This document shows, one piece after another, positions 1 to 6,451 of a stretch of 36,675 nt of DNA (position 1 is the stretch's first letter; every line of letters begins with the position of its first letter). The notes under the pieces were generated by a model. That model did no database searches. It saw only the letters and a program-made list of their open reading frames with translations, and had not been told where the DNA came from. The stretch is from a virus: IMG/VR virus record IMGVR_UViG_3300009285_000555, positions 1 to 36,675 of that record; one strand, written 5' to 3'. A program made the position numbers and the translations under genes.

Positions 1-103
1 TTTTATAAAAATATGAAACGGAGATACTTACAAAAGAACTTGATTCAAATCTGTCCGAGGCAAACCCAAATCAATATTATAATTATACCATATACAAAAT
101 TAG

Positions 104-112
104 TTATCCACA
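104..112 (+). promoter_or_regulatory. DnaA-box-like TTATCCACA upstream of lysozyme gene
   Basis: TTATCCACA is an exact match to the classical DnaA box and is preceded by AG, as in the copies seen upstream of several other transcription units here (near 3203, 7105, 9556 and 34680). No convincing -10/-35 pair follows it. The rest of 1-177 holds only a 47-codon open frame from 13 to 156 that does not look like protein, and a GGGGAGG at 141-147 that is too far from the ATG at 178 to be its ribosome site. Confidence 0.4.
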
Positions 113-177
113 CTTCAATCTGGACAAATATGTTACCATTGGGGAGGTCGAATTAAAAAGTAATTTGATAATAAAAT

Positions 178-537
178 ATGCCAGCAATCATCATTCAAGC
201 AATTATCGCTATTGGGATTAGTGTGTTCCCGTCAGTTACTACATATTACCAGGCTTCTGATGTGCGAATAATCAAGGAGGAAAAGCCTCAACTTGACCCT
301 ATCATTGAAACCATTATCAGATGTGAATCCAGTGGTAAACCAGATGCTATAAACTTAAATAAAAATGGTACAAGAGATTGGGGTCTTCTCCAAGTAAATG
401 ATGTCCATCGTAAGCGCATGGAAGAAATGGGTTTAAATATTGAAAACCCCGAACATTCATTTACTTTCGGTTTATTGCTCTTCAAAGAGCAAGGGACTAA
501 ACCGTGGAACAGTTCTTTAAAGTGTTGGAATAAATAG
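178..537 (+). CDS. small secreted lysozyme / lytic transglycosylase (SLT-like)
   Basis: The 119-residue product most likely cleaves host peptidoglycan during lysis or entry. Residues 1-25 form a hydrophobic signal or membrane anchor. The lysozyme-like core follows: CESSGKPDAINLN (catalytic Glu expected at residue 50), then DWGLLQVN (residues 67-74), the usual transglycosylase motif that packs against the active site. Cys49 and Cys116 could form a disulfide, fitting an exported enzyme. It is short compared with full transglycosylases, as is common for phage versions. It lies on the plus strand, convergent with the minus-strand early operon. On a circular map it would be the last late gene, which is the usual place for lysis functions. 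No Shine-Dalgarno is visible; the in-frame TAA at 172-174 fixes the start at 178 or later. Confidence 0.75.
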   Translation: MPAIIIQAIIAIGISVFPSVTTYYQASDVRIIKEEKPQLDPIIETIIRCESSGKPDAINLNKNGTRDWGLLQVNDVHRKRMEEMGLNIENPEHSFTFGLLLFKEQGTKPWNSSLKCWNK

Positions 538-549
538 TTCTTTTATCAA

Positions 550-581
550 AGCCATTGGAGTTGTGACCAGTGGCTTTTTTT
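550..581 (+). terminator. Rho-independent terminator after lysozyme gene
   Basis: AGCCATTGG (550-558) pairs with CCAGTGGCT (567-575) with one G-U, leaving an 8-base loop, and a run of seven T follows at 575-581. It lies 13 bases after the lysozyme stop. Confidence 0.85.
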
Positions 582-599
582 GTTACAATTACAGCTATG

Positions 600-673
600 C
601 TTATCAATGATAAGTCTTGGTTGGATTGAGGCTAGAAAACTTAATCTAAACCACGCATGCCGATTTCTAGGCC
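600..673. other. structured intergenic element, possible pseudoknot
   Basis: Between the two terminators lie a palindrome CTTATC-AAT-GATAAG (600-614), a hairpin of TGGTTGGATT (618-627) with AATCTAAACCA (643-653, one bulged A), and GGCTAGAAA inside that hairpin's loop (630-638), which is complementary to TTTCTAGGCC (664-673, one extra base). The last pairing would make an H-type pseudoknot. No protein-coding frame is evident. It could be a small RNA, a processing site or a recombination site; the sequence alone does not decide. Confidence 0.3.
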
Positions 674-677
674 GGCG

Positions 678-708
678 AAAACACTATTCTGTTGTGGAAT
701 AGTGTTTT
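678..708. terminator. bidirectional terminator between convergent units
   Basis: AAAACACTATTC (678-689) and GAATAGTGTTTT (697-708) form a perfect 12-bp stem with a 7-base loop. Each strand ends the stem in TTTT. It sits five bases from the end of the minus-strand RecU-like gene and downstream of the plus-strand lysozyme gene, so it can stop transcription from both sides. Confidence 0.75.
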
Positions 709-713
709 GCGAT

Positions 714-1094
714 TTATATGACAATAGACGTGATTTCTTTGGCTCTTTGGGAAGTTAGGGATTTTCTTTTGCTTTGTTCTTTTTCTTTTACAAAATCATC
801 AATATCTATCAAGCAAAAAAATTTTGGGTATTTAATAACGATGTAAGAAAGAACTTTTGCAAGACAAAAACAATCAAAAGGCTTGTAGCCGATCATATCA
901 AAATCGCTTATCTTGTACGACAATATGGCATGCTTTGCGATTTGAAGCGCACGGATTTGATGATCTTTTATTTCGTTAAAGGCAATATAATCTTTACCTC
1001 GGGTGCTTTTTATTTCAAATGCAGCTGTCTTTTTAAATTCATTTTTAACCCATTTTAAAAATAAAGTTGTAAATTTTTGTTCATATTTTTTCAT
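714..1094 (-). CDS. RecU-like Holliday-junction resolvase (PD-(D/E)XK nuclease)
   Basis: A 126-residue protein that probably resolves branched DNA during phage replication and recombination. The visible signature is AFEIKST (Glu27-x-Lys29, the core of a PD-(D/E)XK site), then EIKDHQIRAL around residues 41-50, which matches the E/H-Q helix found after the active site in RecU/Hjc-type resolvases, then a DFDMIGY...FCLIDIDDF pattern like the C-terminal strands of RecU. The C-terminal tail is Lys/Arg-rich. Its start overlaps the end of the upstream helicase gene by four bases (ATGA), implying translational coupling. It is the last gene of the early minus-strand operon and is followed by a strong terminator. 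The family call rests on motif pattern only. Confidence 0.6.
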   Translation of the reverse strand: MKKYEQKFTTLFLKWVKNEFKKTAAFEIKSTRGKDYIAFNEIKDHQIRALQIAKHAILSYKISDFDMIGYKPFDCFCLAKVLSYIVIKYPKFFCLIDIDDFVKEKEQSKRKSLTSQRAKEITSIVI

Positions 1095-2266
1095 GTTATT
1101 TTTTCTTTACAATACAAAGCAAGATCGAAATCTTTTTTAGCTATTAAATTTTCATAGACCGCTTCGTCTATGGATTTACTTGTTAGCATATATATAAATA
1201 ATTTTGGAGTATTTTGCTTGTTTACACGAATAAACCTACCCATGCTTTGCACATAAGCAAGGTAACTATAAGACATTCCGGCGAAGGCTATTGTACTGAT
1301 TGAAGGTAATTCAAATCCTTCGGCACAGTCCATTTGCACGATGACCGTGCAACGGTCAGAGTTTTCTACCTCTTTCGCGGTCAAATCTTTATCCTTAGTA
1401 GCTCCGTTGATAACAAATACCTTATGGCCATTCTGTTCTAGAATAGCTTGTGTTGCTTCAATTTGGGCTGTGTAACGGCAGAATATGGCTAATTTGGGAG
1501 TTGTGTCGGCTAGTTCAAGCAAACGTGCTGTCTTGGCCGTGTTAGCCCCTATACCAGCGCAAATCTGATGTTCTTTGCCATAATAAACTAATGGATTAGC
1601 CTCGGTCATTTCTAGCTCTTTTAACGCCTTTTTTTGTCCTATTGTTAGATCAAAATATTCTATTTTATGTTGTATCGGCGGTAAATCGCCACACTCTTCA
1701 AAGGCTACAACATCACCTATTTTTTTTAAAAGATTGGCAATGTCTTGCTCAATGCCGGTTTTCGGGACCCAAACGGCTCTTTGCCCAAAATATTGAAGCC
1801 TGTAGAATTTATTTCTAAATTCTATATAACTCCAATTATGGCCTAAGATGCGACCTAAAGCATAAACATTCATTGGTTCGCGGCGATATGGTGTAGCTGT
1901 CATAGCTAGTACATGTTTAATTCCATGGCTTTTAAGATATTTAAAAAGCGATTTATGTAATTGTGATTTAAGTCCTGAAAAATGATGAGCCTCGTCTATA
2001 ATAACACCTTCAAATTTACCTAGTGTTTGATAAACTTTTTTAAATTCCTCTTTAGTTAAAACATTAAACACATTATCTTTGAAATCTTTAACGACCTCTT
2101 GCCACTTGGACTTGATACCTTTAGGGCAGATTATGAGGCAGGTATAAACCCTTTGAGATATAGTATAAAGCCCAGTAAAAGTTTTACCAGTGCCACACGC
2201 GTGCCATATGCCAAAACTGGCGGGGGCTATATCGGAGAATCTTTTTTGATGAGCTAGGGGGATCAT
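1091..2266 (-). CDS. SF2 DEAH-box helicase
   Basis: A 391-residue superfamily 2 helicase that likely remodels DNA during phage replication or recombination. All main motifs are visible: Walker A ACGTGKT (residues 23-29), DEAH (91-94), TATP (123-126) and motif VI QSMGRFIR (340-347). The first RecA-like lobe begins almost at the N-terminus with AHQKRF, like the Q-motif of restriction-type and phage UvsW-type helicases, so no extra N-terminal domain exists. It lies downstream of the gene at 2315-3097 with a 48-base gap containing a small hairpin (GGGCT-ATAA-AGCCC, 2280-2293), and overlaps the resolvase gene by four bases. Helicase plus resolvase is a common branch-migration pairing. No Shine-Dalgarno is seen. 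Confidence 0.88.
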   Translation of the reverse strand: MIPLAHQKRFSDIAPASFGIWHACGTGKTFTGLYTISQRVYTCLIICPKGIKSKWQEVVKDFKDNVFNVLTKEEFKKVYQTLGKFEGVIIDEAHHFSGLKSQLHKSLFKYLKSHGIKHVLAMTATPYRREPMNVYALGRILGHNWSYIEFRNKFYRLQYFGQRAVWVPKTGIEQDIANLLKKIGDVVAFEECGDLPPIQHKIEYFDLTIGQKKALKELEMTEANPLVYYGKEHQICAGIGANTAKTARLLELADTTPKLAIFCRYTAQIEATQAILEQNGHKVFVINGATKDKDLTAKEVENSDRCTVIVQMDCAEGFELPSISTIAFAGMSYSYLAYVQSMGRFIRVNKQNTPKLFIYMLTSKSIDEAVYENLIAKKDFDLALYCKEKIT

Positions 2267-2314
2267 ATATTTATCACAAGGGCTATAAAGCCCCTGTGGA
2301 AACGTACGAACGGA

Positions 2315-3097
2315 TTAAAACTTCTCAAATTCGTCCTTTGATGTACTAACTTTAGAATAGTATGAACGTTCTTGATCTAATCCGTCTTTGATGTTTTTGA
2401 GTTTTTCCACGACATCTTCAACTTCTTTGCCATTAAGAGGGCGAACAACTTCAAAGGTCATTTTATTCCATGAGATTTGACCTTTTTCCATTGGTTCTGA
2501 AGAAAGCTCTACAAGTACAGATGGCGGTAAAACTTTTTTAGCGAAAGTCATCCATGAGTACATTGAACTTCCTCTCAAGCTAAGTTGTAAAATCTCTTCA
2601 TCTTTTAAGATATAGAGAATACGATTATCTTCTAGTTTACTTTTTGTTTTGCCATCTTTATCTTGATATTGGTATTTGGCTTTTAATTCTATCGGAGTAC
2701 CTCGAGTGACTTCTTGTTTATTGGAAAAAAGAGGAATAATTTGGTCATCTTCATCGTAAATCGGAGAGGAAATGTAAGCCTCTGTTTTTTCATCATAGAG
2801 GCGTAATTGCTTTCGTTGATACAAAATAATTCCTTTAACTTTTGTTCCTAATTCTTTCTTTGTCCACTCTTTCTTGCCCTCTGTATTTTCTTCTTCATTT
2901 TGACGCTCTTCAAAGAAAGTGCCAGCTTCTGCTATAACTTTCATAGACTTGCCCTTGCCCTCTGTGCGGTCTTGGCTTAGAAAACTTAATCGAGGTAGTA
3001 ATATTCTAGTAAAACCTTGTTCTACAGGAAACGATGCTTTTAATTCTGACAACGCTCGTTCGTTAGGTAATGTTGCTAATTCTTTTGTTTGTTTCAT
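2315..3097 (-). CDS. putative ssDNA-binding / replication accessory protein
   Basis: A 260-residue protein that I do not firmly recognise. It is charged, with no signal or membrane segment. After a variable N-terminus it has LPRLSFLSQDRTEGKGK (about residues 34-50) and an alternating-strand pattern through KGIILYQRKQLRLYDEK and RILYILK, ending in an acidic/aromatic tail (YYSKVSTSKDEFEKF). Such an OB-like layout with an acidic tail is typical of phage single-stranded DNA-binding proteins, and it sits directly before helicase and resolvase genes. Function is inferred from context and architecture. It is the first gene of a sub-operon with its own promoter at 3168-3213. Confidence 0.4.
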   Translation of the reverse strand: MKQTKELATLPNERALSELKASFPVEQGFTRILLPRLSFLSQDRTEGKGKSMKVIAEAGTFFEERQNEEENTEGKKEWTKKELGTKVKGIILYQRKQLRLYDEKTEAYISSPIYDEDDQIIPLFSNKQEVTRGTPIELKAKYQYQDKDGKTKSKLEDNRILYILKDEEILQLSLRGSSMYSWMTFAKKVLPPSVLVELSSEPMEKGQISWNKMTFEVVRPLNGKEVEDVVEKLKNIKDGLDQERSYYSKVSTSKDEFEKF

Positions 3098-3167
3098 ATA
3101 TTTATTTTATTTATTATCTTAATAATTATCTTTTATTTAGACCGACCACTTGTTTAAAGATGTTTCC

Positions 3168-3213
3168 AGTATACTACAATGAAAAATTATCGCAAGTAAA
3201 TGTGTGGATAACT
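3168..3213 (-). promoter_or_regulatory. promoter with DnaA-box-like upstream element
   Basis: Reading the minus strand: AGTTATCCACA, then ACTTGCGA in which TTGCGA is the -35, 16 bases, and TATACT as -10 (complement of 3168-3173). It lies between the nuclease stop (3215) and the start of the gene at 3097, giving a leader of about 60 bases. It is one of four minus-strand copies of the same module. Confidence 0.65.
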
Positions 3214-3214
3214 T

Positions 3215-3802
3215 TTATTTATGTTCTTCTGCGTATTTGATCATCTTTTTACGCACGTCTTTAATGTAATTGCCGAATTTAAGCACGTCTACCGCTGTTT
3301 TTTTTACCTCGAATATCTGTACCGGTTCACCAGTAAGCTCTATGTCAAATGATCCGGTCTCACGACATGGTAAGTAACATAAATGACATTTCTCCGGGAG
3401 CTTGCCATGATTGAGCCATACAAGCAAACAATAAAATGACAATTGACCATGCTCTTCAGCTTTTTTTTGGTTCCAACGATTTTTATTGCTTGAAGTTTTA
3501 AACTCCAAGATTGACAAGGTATTCGGGCAAAACGAATCTAAGAAACCAATAAGTTCTATATCTCCTATCTTGCCGATAAACTTTTTCTCCATGTGTTTAT
3601 ATCGCGGGACCTCTGGCAGGAACGCCAGATCGGTCGCAAGGCGTTCGCCGATCTTCTTGCCAAAAATGAGTGGGCCGGTCTCGGCTTGTTTCTCGCCAAG
3701 GATATATCGAGAATACCAGTCTTCAGGATTCCATTCAAAACTGGATATTTGGGACCAAGAGAGGGGGCGAAGAAGATTAAATTTTGGTTTCAACGTTGTC
3801 AT
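3215..3802 (-). CDS. PD-(D/E)XK exonuclease of RecB/Cas4-like type
   Basis: A 195-residue nuclease, probably a DNA exonuclease for recombination or host DNA degradation. The N-terminal LSWSQISSFEWNPEDWYSRY resembles the opening helix of the PDDEXK_1 (RecB/Cas4) family. GFLDS (Asp89), ILEFKTS (Glu100-x-Lys102) and GQLSFYC (Gln120, Tyr124) give the full motif II-III-IV set. Cys139, Cys142 and Cys146 cluster near the end but do not form the four-Cys Fe-S pattern of true Cas4. The start ATG lies one base after the stop of the small gene at 3804-3980, so it is translated as part of that operon. No CRISPR genes or arrays are present, so a CRISPR adaptation role is unlikely. Confidence 0.7.
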   Translation of the reverse strand: MTTLKPKFNLLRPLSWSQISSFEWNPEDWYSRYILGEKQAETGPLIFGKKIGERLATDLAFLPEVPRYKHMEKKFIGKIGDIELIGFLDSFCPNTLSILEFKTSSNKNRWNQKKAEEHGQLSFYCLLVWLNHGKLPEKCHLCYLPCRETGSFDIELTGEPVQIFEVKKTAVDVLKFGNYIKDVRKKMIKYAEEHK

Positions 3803-3803
3803 A

Positions 3804-3980
3804 TCAATCCTTCAATAACTCCAAATACCAATCTAATAATCCTATAAGCATTTGACCTCTGCAATTAGCGCAATCAAACATTATCGGATAACAAGCTTCT
3901 TTACCAAAGCCCTTATTGCTTTCTAGGTGTTTAATCAGTTTCTTTACTAATTTTGCTTCGTTTTCATAATTCGTTTTCAT
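3804..3980 (-). CDS. 58-residue hypothetical protein with Cys triad
   Basis: A small protein not recognised. It is a Lys/Glu-rich helix (about residues 1-25), then CYPIMFDCANCRGQ (Cys30, Cys37, Cys40), then a Leu/Trp-rich C-terminal helix. The Cys pattern could bind zinc with one further ligand missing. The stop is one base before the ATG of the nuclease gene, supporting a real co-translated gene. A 19-codon frame just upstream (start 4023) overlaps it and is not supported. Confidence 0.55.
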   Translation of the reverse strand: MKTNYENEAKLVKKLIKHLESNKGFGKEACYPIMFDCANCRGQMLIGLLDWYLELLKD

Positions 3981-4036
3981 AATATAAGTTTTCTTCTAAA
4001 TAATTTAACAATTCGTTTTGCATAAATTAATCTAAT

Positions 4037-4183
4037 CTACTTTTTTAGAATATAATGCTTACATTCTTTTCGCAAAATTACTATATCGTCCTCAAAATAA
4101 CACTGTGGACAATAGTTCTCTTTTCCTTTTGGAAACTCTTTTGTTATTTCTTCTTTCTTCATATTTTTATTGGGGTTGTGCAT
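4037..4183 (-). CDS. 48-residue small zinc-finger-like protein
   Basis: A Lys-rich N-terminus is followed by YCPQCYFEDDIVILRKECKHYILKK. Cys25, Cys28, Cys41 and His43 make a plausible CxxC...CxH zinc site. The gene starts inside the last codons of the upstream 4167 gene (17-base overlap), typical of compact phage operons. Function is unknown; such mini zinc fingers in early phage operons often act on host factors, but nothing here shows that. Confidence 0.55.
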   Translation of the reverse strand: MHNPNKNMKKEEITKEFPKGKENYCPQCYFEDDIVILRKECKHYILKK

Positions 4184-4442
4184 TTATTTCCTGCCAAGTT
4201 CTATTTCCTAACTTTTGAATATTTTGATTCCTTAATTTAATAAGCAATCTCACCGCCATTTCTATTGCCCCTTCTCCATTCGGGCTTTCGCCTTTCCCGA
4301 TTTCTTCCTCAAAGTTTTCTACAAGAAATTGTGCCAATAAATCTACTTGGTTTTGAATAGGAATGTTATCTGGTTTTAATTGTTGTAGTATTTCTTTTTT
4401 CACAGGTTTATGCTTCATAAGCGTAAGTGCTTCCATCTTCAT
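4167..4442 (-). CDS. hypothetical protein, about 83-92 residues
   Basis: Not recognised. The product is predicted mostly helical with an acidic middle (QFLVENFEEEIGKGESPNGEGAIEMAVRLLIKLRNQ). Three starts are possible: GTG at 4445, ATG at 4442, or ATG at 4418. The 4418 start overlaps the upstream small gene by only a few codons and gives a better basic N-terminus (MKHKPVKK). The end overlaps the start of the zinc-finger-like gene at 4183. Composition and the tight overlaps argue for a real gene. Confidence 0.5.
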   Translation of the reverse strand: MKMEALTLMKHKPVKKEILQQLKPDNIPIQNQVDLLAQFLVENFEEEIGKGESPNGEGAIEMAVRLLIKLRNQNIQKLGNRTWQEINAQPQ

Positions 4443-4592
4443 CACATCGCCAGTTTGAGTGGTATTCCCAGATTTTCCACCAACGATATTGCGGACATCT
4501 AAATCGCCAATGATTATATTGTTCAGCAGTATCGTGATTAAAGTAAGTTGCTATATGTATCCGCACTTATTGCAATTTATTTTCATTGTCAT
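4408..4592 (-). pseudogene. small zinc-ribbon gene broken by an apparent frameshift
   Basis: AGAGGA precedes ATG at 4592 by a few bases, and translation gives MTMKINCNKCGYI, the start of a zinc ribbon, then TAG at 4551-4553. Moving to the -1 frame at that point gives a very protein-like continuation, IATYFNHDTAEQYNHW and then RFRCPQYRWWKIWEY, ending NWRCDEDGSTYAYEA at 4408. Joined, the product would be about 61 residues with two Cys pairs. Either one base has been lost, or there is programmed -1 slippage (no classic slippery heptamer is seen), or the base is a sequencing error. A separate GTG start at 4566 for the second part is possible. Confidence 0.45.
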
Positions 4593-4624
4593 ATATCCTC
4601 TTTATCTTTTAATTTTTCTGATAA

Positions 4625-4879
4625 TTATACGCCATAGCCAGAGCCAGAGCCATAGCCAGAGCCAGAGCCATAGCCAGAGCCAGAGCCATAGCCAGAGCCA
4701 TCGCCATAGCCAGAGCCATAGCCAGAGCCAGAGCCAGAGCCATCGCCATAGCCATAGCCAGAGCCAGAGCCATAGCCAGAGCCATCGCCATAGCCAGAGC
4801 CAGAGCCATAGCCAGAGCCAGAGCCATAGCCAGAGCCAGAGCCAGCCATTTGGTCAGTTGTTAAAATTTTATATGACAT
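4625..4879 (-). CDS. Gly-Ser-Tyr repeat protein (GSGSGYG type)
   Basis: The 84-residue product starts MSYKILTTDQMA and then consists almost entirely of GSGSGYG-type repeats, occasionally GDG. I chose ATG 4879, four bases after the upstream stop, rather than an upstream ATG (4912) that would overlap that gene. From memory, phage and bacterial proteins starting with KILTTDQ-like segments and ending in such glycine-tyrosine repeats occur beside DUF6948 genes, as here; this should be checked. The repeat would be disordered or phase-separating rather than enzymatic. Function is unknown. Confidence 0.55.
   Translation of the reverse strand: MSYKILTTDQMAGSGSGYGSGSGYGSGSGYGDGSGYGSGSGYGYGDGSGSGSGYGSGYGDGSGYGSGSGYGSGSGYGSGSGYGV
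4631..4843. repeat. 18-bp-period low-complexity repeat
   Basis: About twelve imperfect units built from GCCAGA and GCCATA hexamers, with occasional GCCATC. All three minus-strand frames and one plus-strand frame stay open across it (Gly-Ser-Tyr, Ala-Leu-Met and Ser-Gln-His types), but only the Gly-Ser-Tyr frame fits the operon. The repeat is prone to slippage and to mis-assembly. Confidence 0.85.
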
Positions 4880-4883
4880 AAAT

Positions 4884-5246
4884 TTATTGTTTCCATACAG
4901 CAACAGAAGCAATACTTTCTTTGGCTTCTTGCGTTGCGTCTATGATTTCAATAACTTGATTAAGCTCTATACTACCTACTTCACAAGGGAATTTACACTC
5001 ATTTGATTTTTTAGTTCCTTCCATTGCTAGCTGTGAAAGTGAACAAGCTCCTGACCAATACCATATTCTGCGAGCATTTTTTAAGATAATTGTTTCGCCT
5101 GTTTTTTCTTTTAAATATCCTGCGAATACTCCTGCGCTTTGCGTGCGAACAATAACATATTTCATACCGTCTAATGTTTCCGCATTTTTCTTAATATCAC
5201 TTTCTTTTATGTAGTTTGCGCCATCTATTGAAATTACTTTTTCCAT
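4884..5246 (-). CDS. DUF6948-like protein
   Basis: A 120-residue protein. After a 28-residue lead comes KYVIVRTQSAGVFAGYL, then LKNARRIWYWSGACSLSQLA and a C-terminal EVGSIELNQVIEIIDA. This matches my memory of the DUF6948 family (VRTYSAGV...ARRIWYWSGAxxLSxLA), small proteins of unknown function frequent in phages. It is soluble, with no signal peptide. It lies four bases upstream of the Gly-Ser-Tyr repeat gene, and the pair seems to be a recurring cassette. Family assignment is from pattern memory and no activity is known. Confidence 0.6.
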   Translation of the reverse strand: MEKVISIDGANYIKESDIKKNAETLDGMKYVIVRTQSAGVFAGYLKEKTGETIILKNARRIWYWSGACSLSQLAMEGTKKSNECKFPCEVGSIELNQVIEIIDATQEAKESIASVAVWKQ

Positions 5247-5300
5247 TTTAATTTTGCAGTGAGTTGCAAGCTATATTATTTAATAATTCCTGTCGACATA

Positions 5301-5360
5301 TTATTCTGATTCATCACCATACTTATCCATATATTCTTTTATTGTCTTACCTGCTTTCAT
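5301..5360 (-). CDS. possible 19-residue mini-protein
   Basis: ATG 5360 opens a 19-codon frame (MKAGKTIKEYMDKYGDESE) starting two bases after the stop of the small membrane protein gene. Charged helical composition and tight spacing are the only support. No other gene is seen between 5247 and 5362. Confidence 0.25.
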   Translation of the reverse strand: MKAGKTIKEYMDKYGDESE

Positions 5361-5362
5361 AT

Positions 5363-5494
5363 TTATATTATTATTAAATTAATTATTACTAAAGCTAACG
5401 AGACTATCACCCAAAATATTGTCCACCAATAAAGTCTGTTTAATTTGTATTTTAATCTCGCATTTGTAATTTTTAATTCTGTGAATTGATCCAT
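5363..5494 (-). CDS. 43-residue single-pass membrane protein
   Basis: The product has a charged 20-residue head (MDQFTELKITNARLKYKLNR) followed by a strongly hydrophobic helix (LYWWTIFWVIVSLALVIINL) ending at the C-terminus. It is a tail-anchored or N-in type mini membrane protein. The nearest upstream gene of size encodes the membrane-anchored protease, so the two may act at the same membrane, possibly in host takeover or superinfection control; this is inference. It is too small for a holin call, and lies in the early rather than the lysis region. Confidence 0.5.
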   Translation of the reverse strand: MDQFTELKITNARLKYKLNRLYWWTIFWVIVSLALVIINLIII

Positions 5495-5531
5495 GTTCTT
5501 TTTGCTTTTTTACTTTTTAATAATAACTTTT

Positions 5532-5594
5532 TCATTGACCGAGATAATCTTGATTAGACAATCCTCGTTCGTCATAAATTATAATATTCGACAT
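5532..5594 (-). CDS. possible 20-residue mini-protein
   Basis: The frame starts one base after the protease stop (MSNIIIYDERGLSNQDYLGQ). Spacing suggests translational coupling, but the size gives little support. Apart from this frame and the membrane protein start at 5494, nothing else is evident in 5495-5595. Confidence 0.25.
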   Translation of the reverse strand: MSNIIIYDERGLSNQDYLGQ

Positions 5595-5595
5595 A

Positions 5596-6450
5596 TTAAT
5601 TAATTATAAAACTAGATTTTAATATTCGACCTAATGTTTCCGCGCTACCTACTTCGCCGTAACTTGGAATACCGAGCCAACAATTGTCTTTTAAAAGTAT
5701 CGCCGCGCCACCAGAATTGCCATGTTCGATCTTGGCTGAAGTAACATAATAATTCTGTTCTATGCCTGCAACAATACCCTCAGTGGCTGTAATAGTATCG
5801 CTCGAACCTACCCCCGGATAACCAAGGACTACCAGCTTATCACCGATGTTGATGCTAGTGCAGAGCTTTATAGAACTTGATGTTAAATCGCGAAGAGCTT
5901 GATTTGTGGCGTTTATCTTGATGTAGCCAGAGTCTTCATAATTTCCCCAGTAATACGGCTTTTGATATGTACTGACATTTTGTGTCCAATCTATTTCAAA
6001 ATCACCCATTGCTGTAGAAATTACACAGGCGTTAGGAATATACCCATTATAATTAATGACATGTTTGTTGGTCAATGCAGCAACACCTAGTCCGCTTAGA
6101 TTTACTAATGTTGCCGAACCAGAGAACACTCCAACGCCCGTCCATTTACACGCCACAAAGGCTACTCTAGGTGTCCATTCAGCTATGATTGCGGATAAAT
6201 CAGGCTCATTTGATCCTCCTGAGACATATTTAGTATTGTCTATTGTTACAGTCTTAGTAATTATTTGAGGCTTTTTGTTCTTAATAGTTTCCATTTCAAA
6301 CTGCAAATCAGAGATTAAGACTAACTGGTCTAACTGTTCCTGTTTGGTGTTTTGGTAAAATTTATATCCTTGACTTACACCTAAATAAGAAAAGAAAACT
6401 CCTCCCACTATCAAGATTAAAATTATAAATGAAGTAATATTATTTTTCAT
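5596..6450 (-). CDS. membrane-anchored trypsin-like (S1/DegP-type) serine protease
   Basis: A 284-residue protein with an N-terminal membrane segment (residues 7-27), a short Gln/Lys-rich stalk (30-65) and a chymotrypsin-fold domain. The catalytic triad is visible: His130 in LTNKHVI, Asp173 in YEDSGYIKI, and Ser246 in HGNSGGAAI. Gly-rich strands (KLVVLGYPGVG) precede the Ser motif as in DegP and Deg-type proteases; no PDZ domain follows. The protease would face outside the cytoplasm. It is in the early operon, one base after the coiled-coil gene, so it is not a late prohead protease. A role in modifying host surface or defence proteins is inference. Confidence 0.8.
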   Translation of the reverse strand: MKNNITSFIILILIVGGVFFSYLGVSQGYKFYQNTKQEQLDQLVLISDLQFEMETIKNKKPQIITKTVTIDNTKYVSGGSNEPDLSAIIAEWTPRVAFVACKWTGVGVFSGSATLVNLSGLGVAALTNKHVINYNGYIPNACVISTAMGDFEIDWTQNVSTYQKPYYWGNYEDSGYIKINATNQALRDLTSSSIKLCTSINIGDKLVVLGYPGVGSSDTITATEGIVAGIEQNYYVTSAKIEHGNSGGAAILLKDNCWLGIPSYGEVGSAETLGRILKSSFIIN

Positions 6451-6451
6451 A

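Noticed and set aside
13-156. A 47-codon plus-strand frame at the left edge
   Set aside because: Composition is not protein-like (runs of Ile, random polar residues) and there is no start context or neighbour coupling.
664-673. Possible attachment site, because TCTAGGCC also occurs at the tRNA 5' end (34626-34633)
   Set aside because: Only eight bases are shared, no integrase is seen in the window, and the match is explained by chance plus the local hairpin.
3215-3802. Cas4 adaptation nuclease
   Set aside because: The Fe-S cysteine set is absent and no Cas1/Cas2 or array is found; a phage RecB-like exonuclease is simpler.
4631-4843. Possible CRISPR array
   Set aside because: The repeat is a coding microsatellite-like tract with no unique spacers, and no cas genes are present.
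4459-4881. A 140-residue plus-strand frame of Ser-Gln and Ser-His repeats
   Set aside because: It is the complement of the Gly-Ser-Tyr repeat gene, lies in a region of minus-strand genes, and has no promoter or start context of its own.
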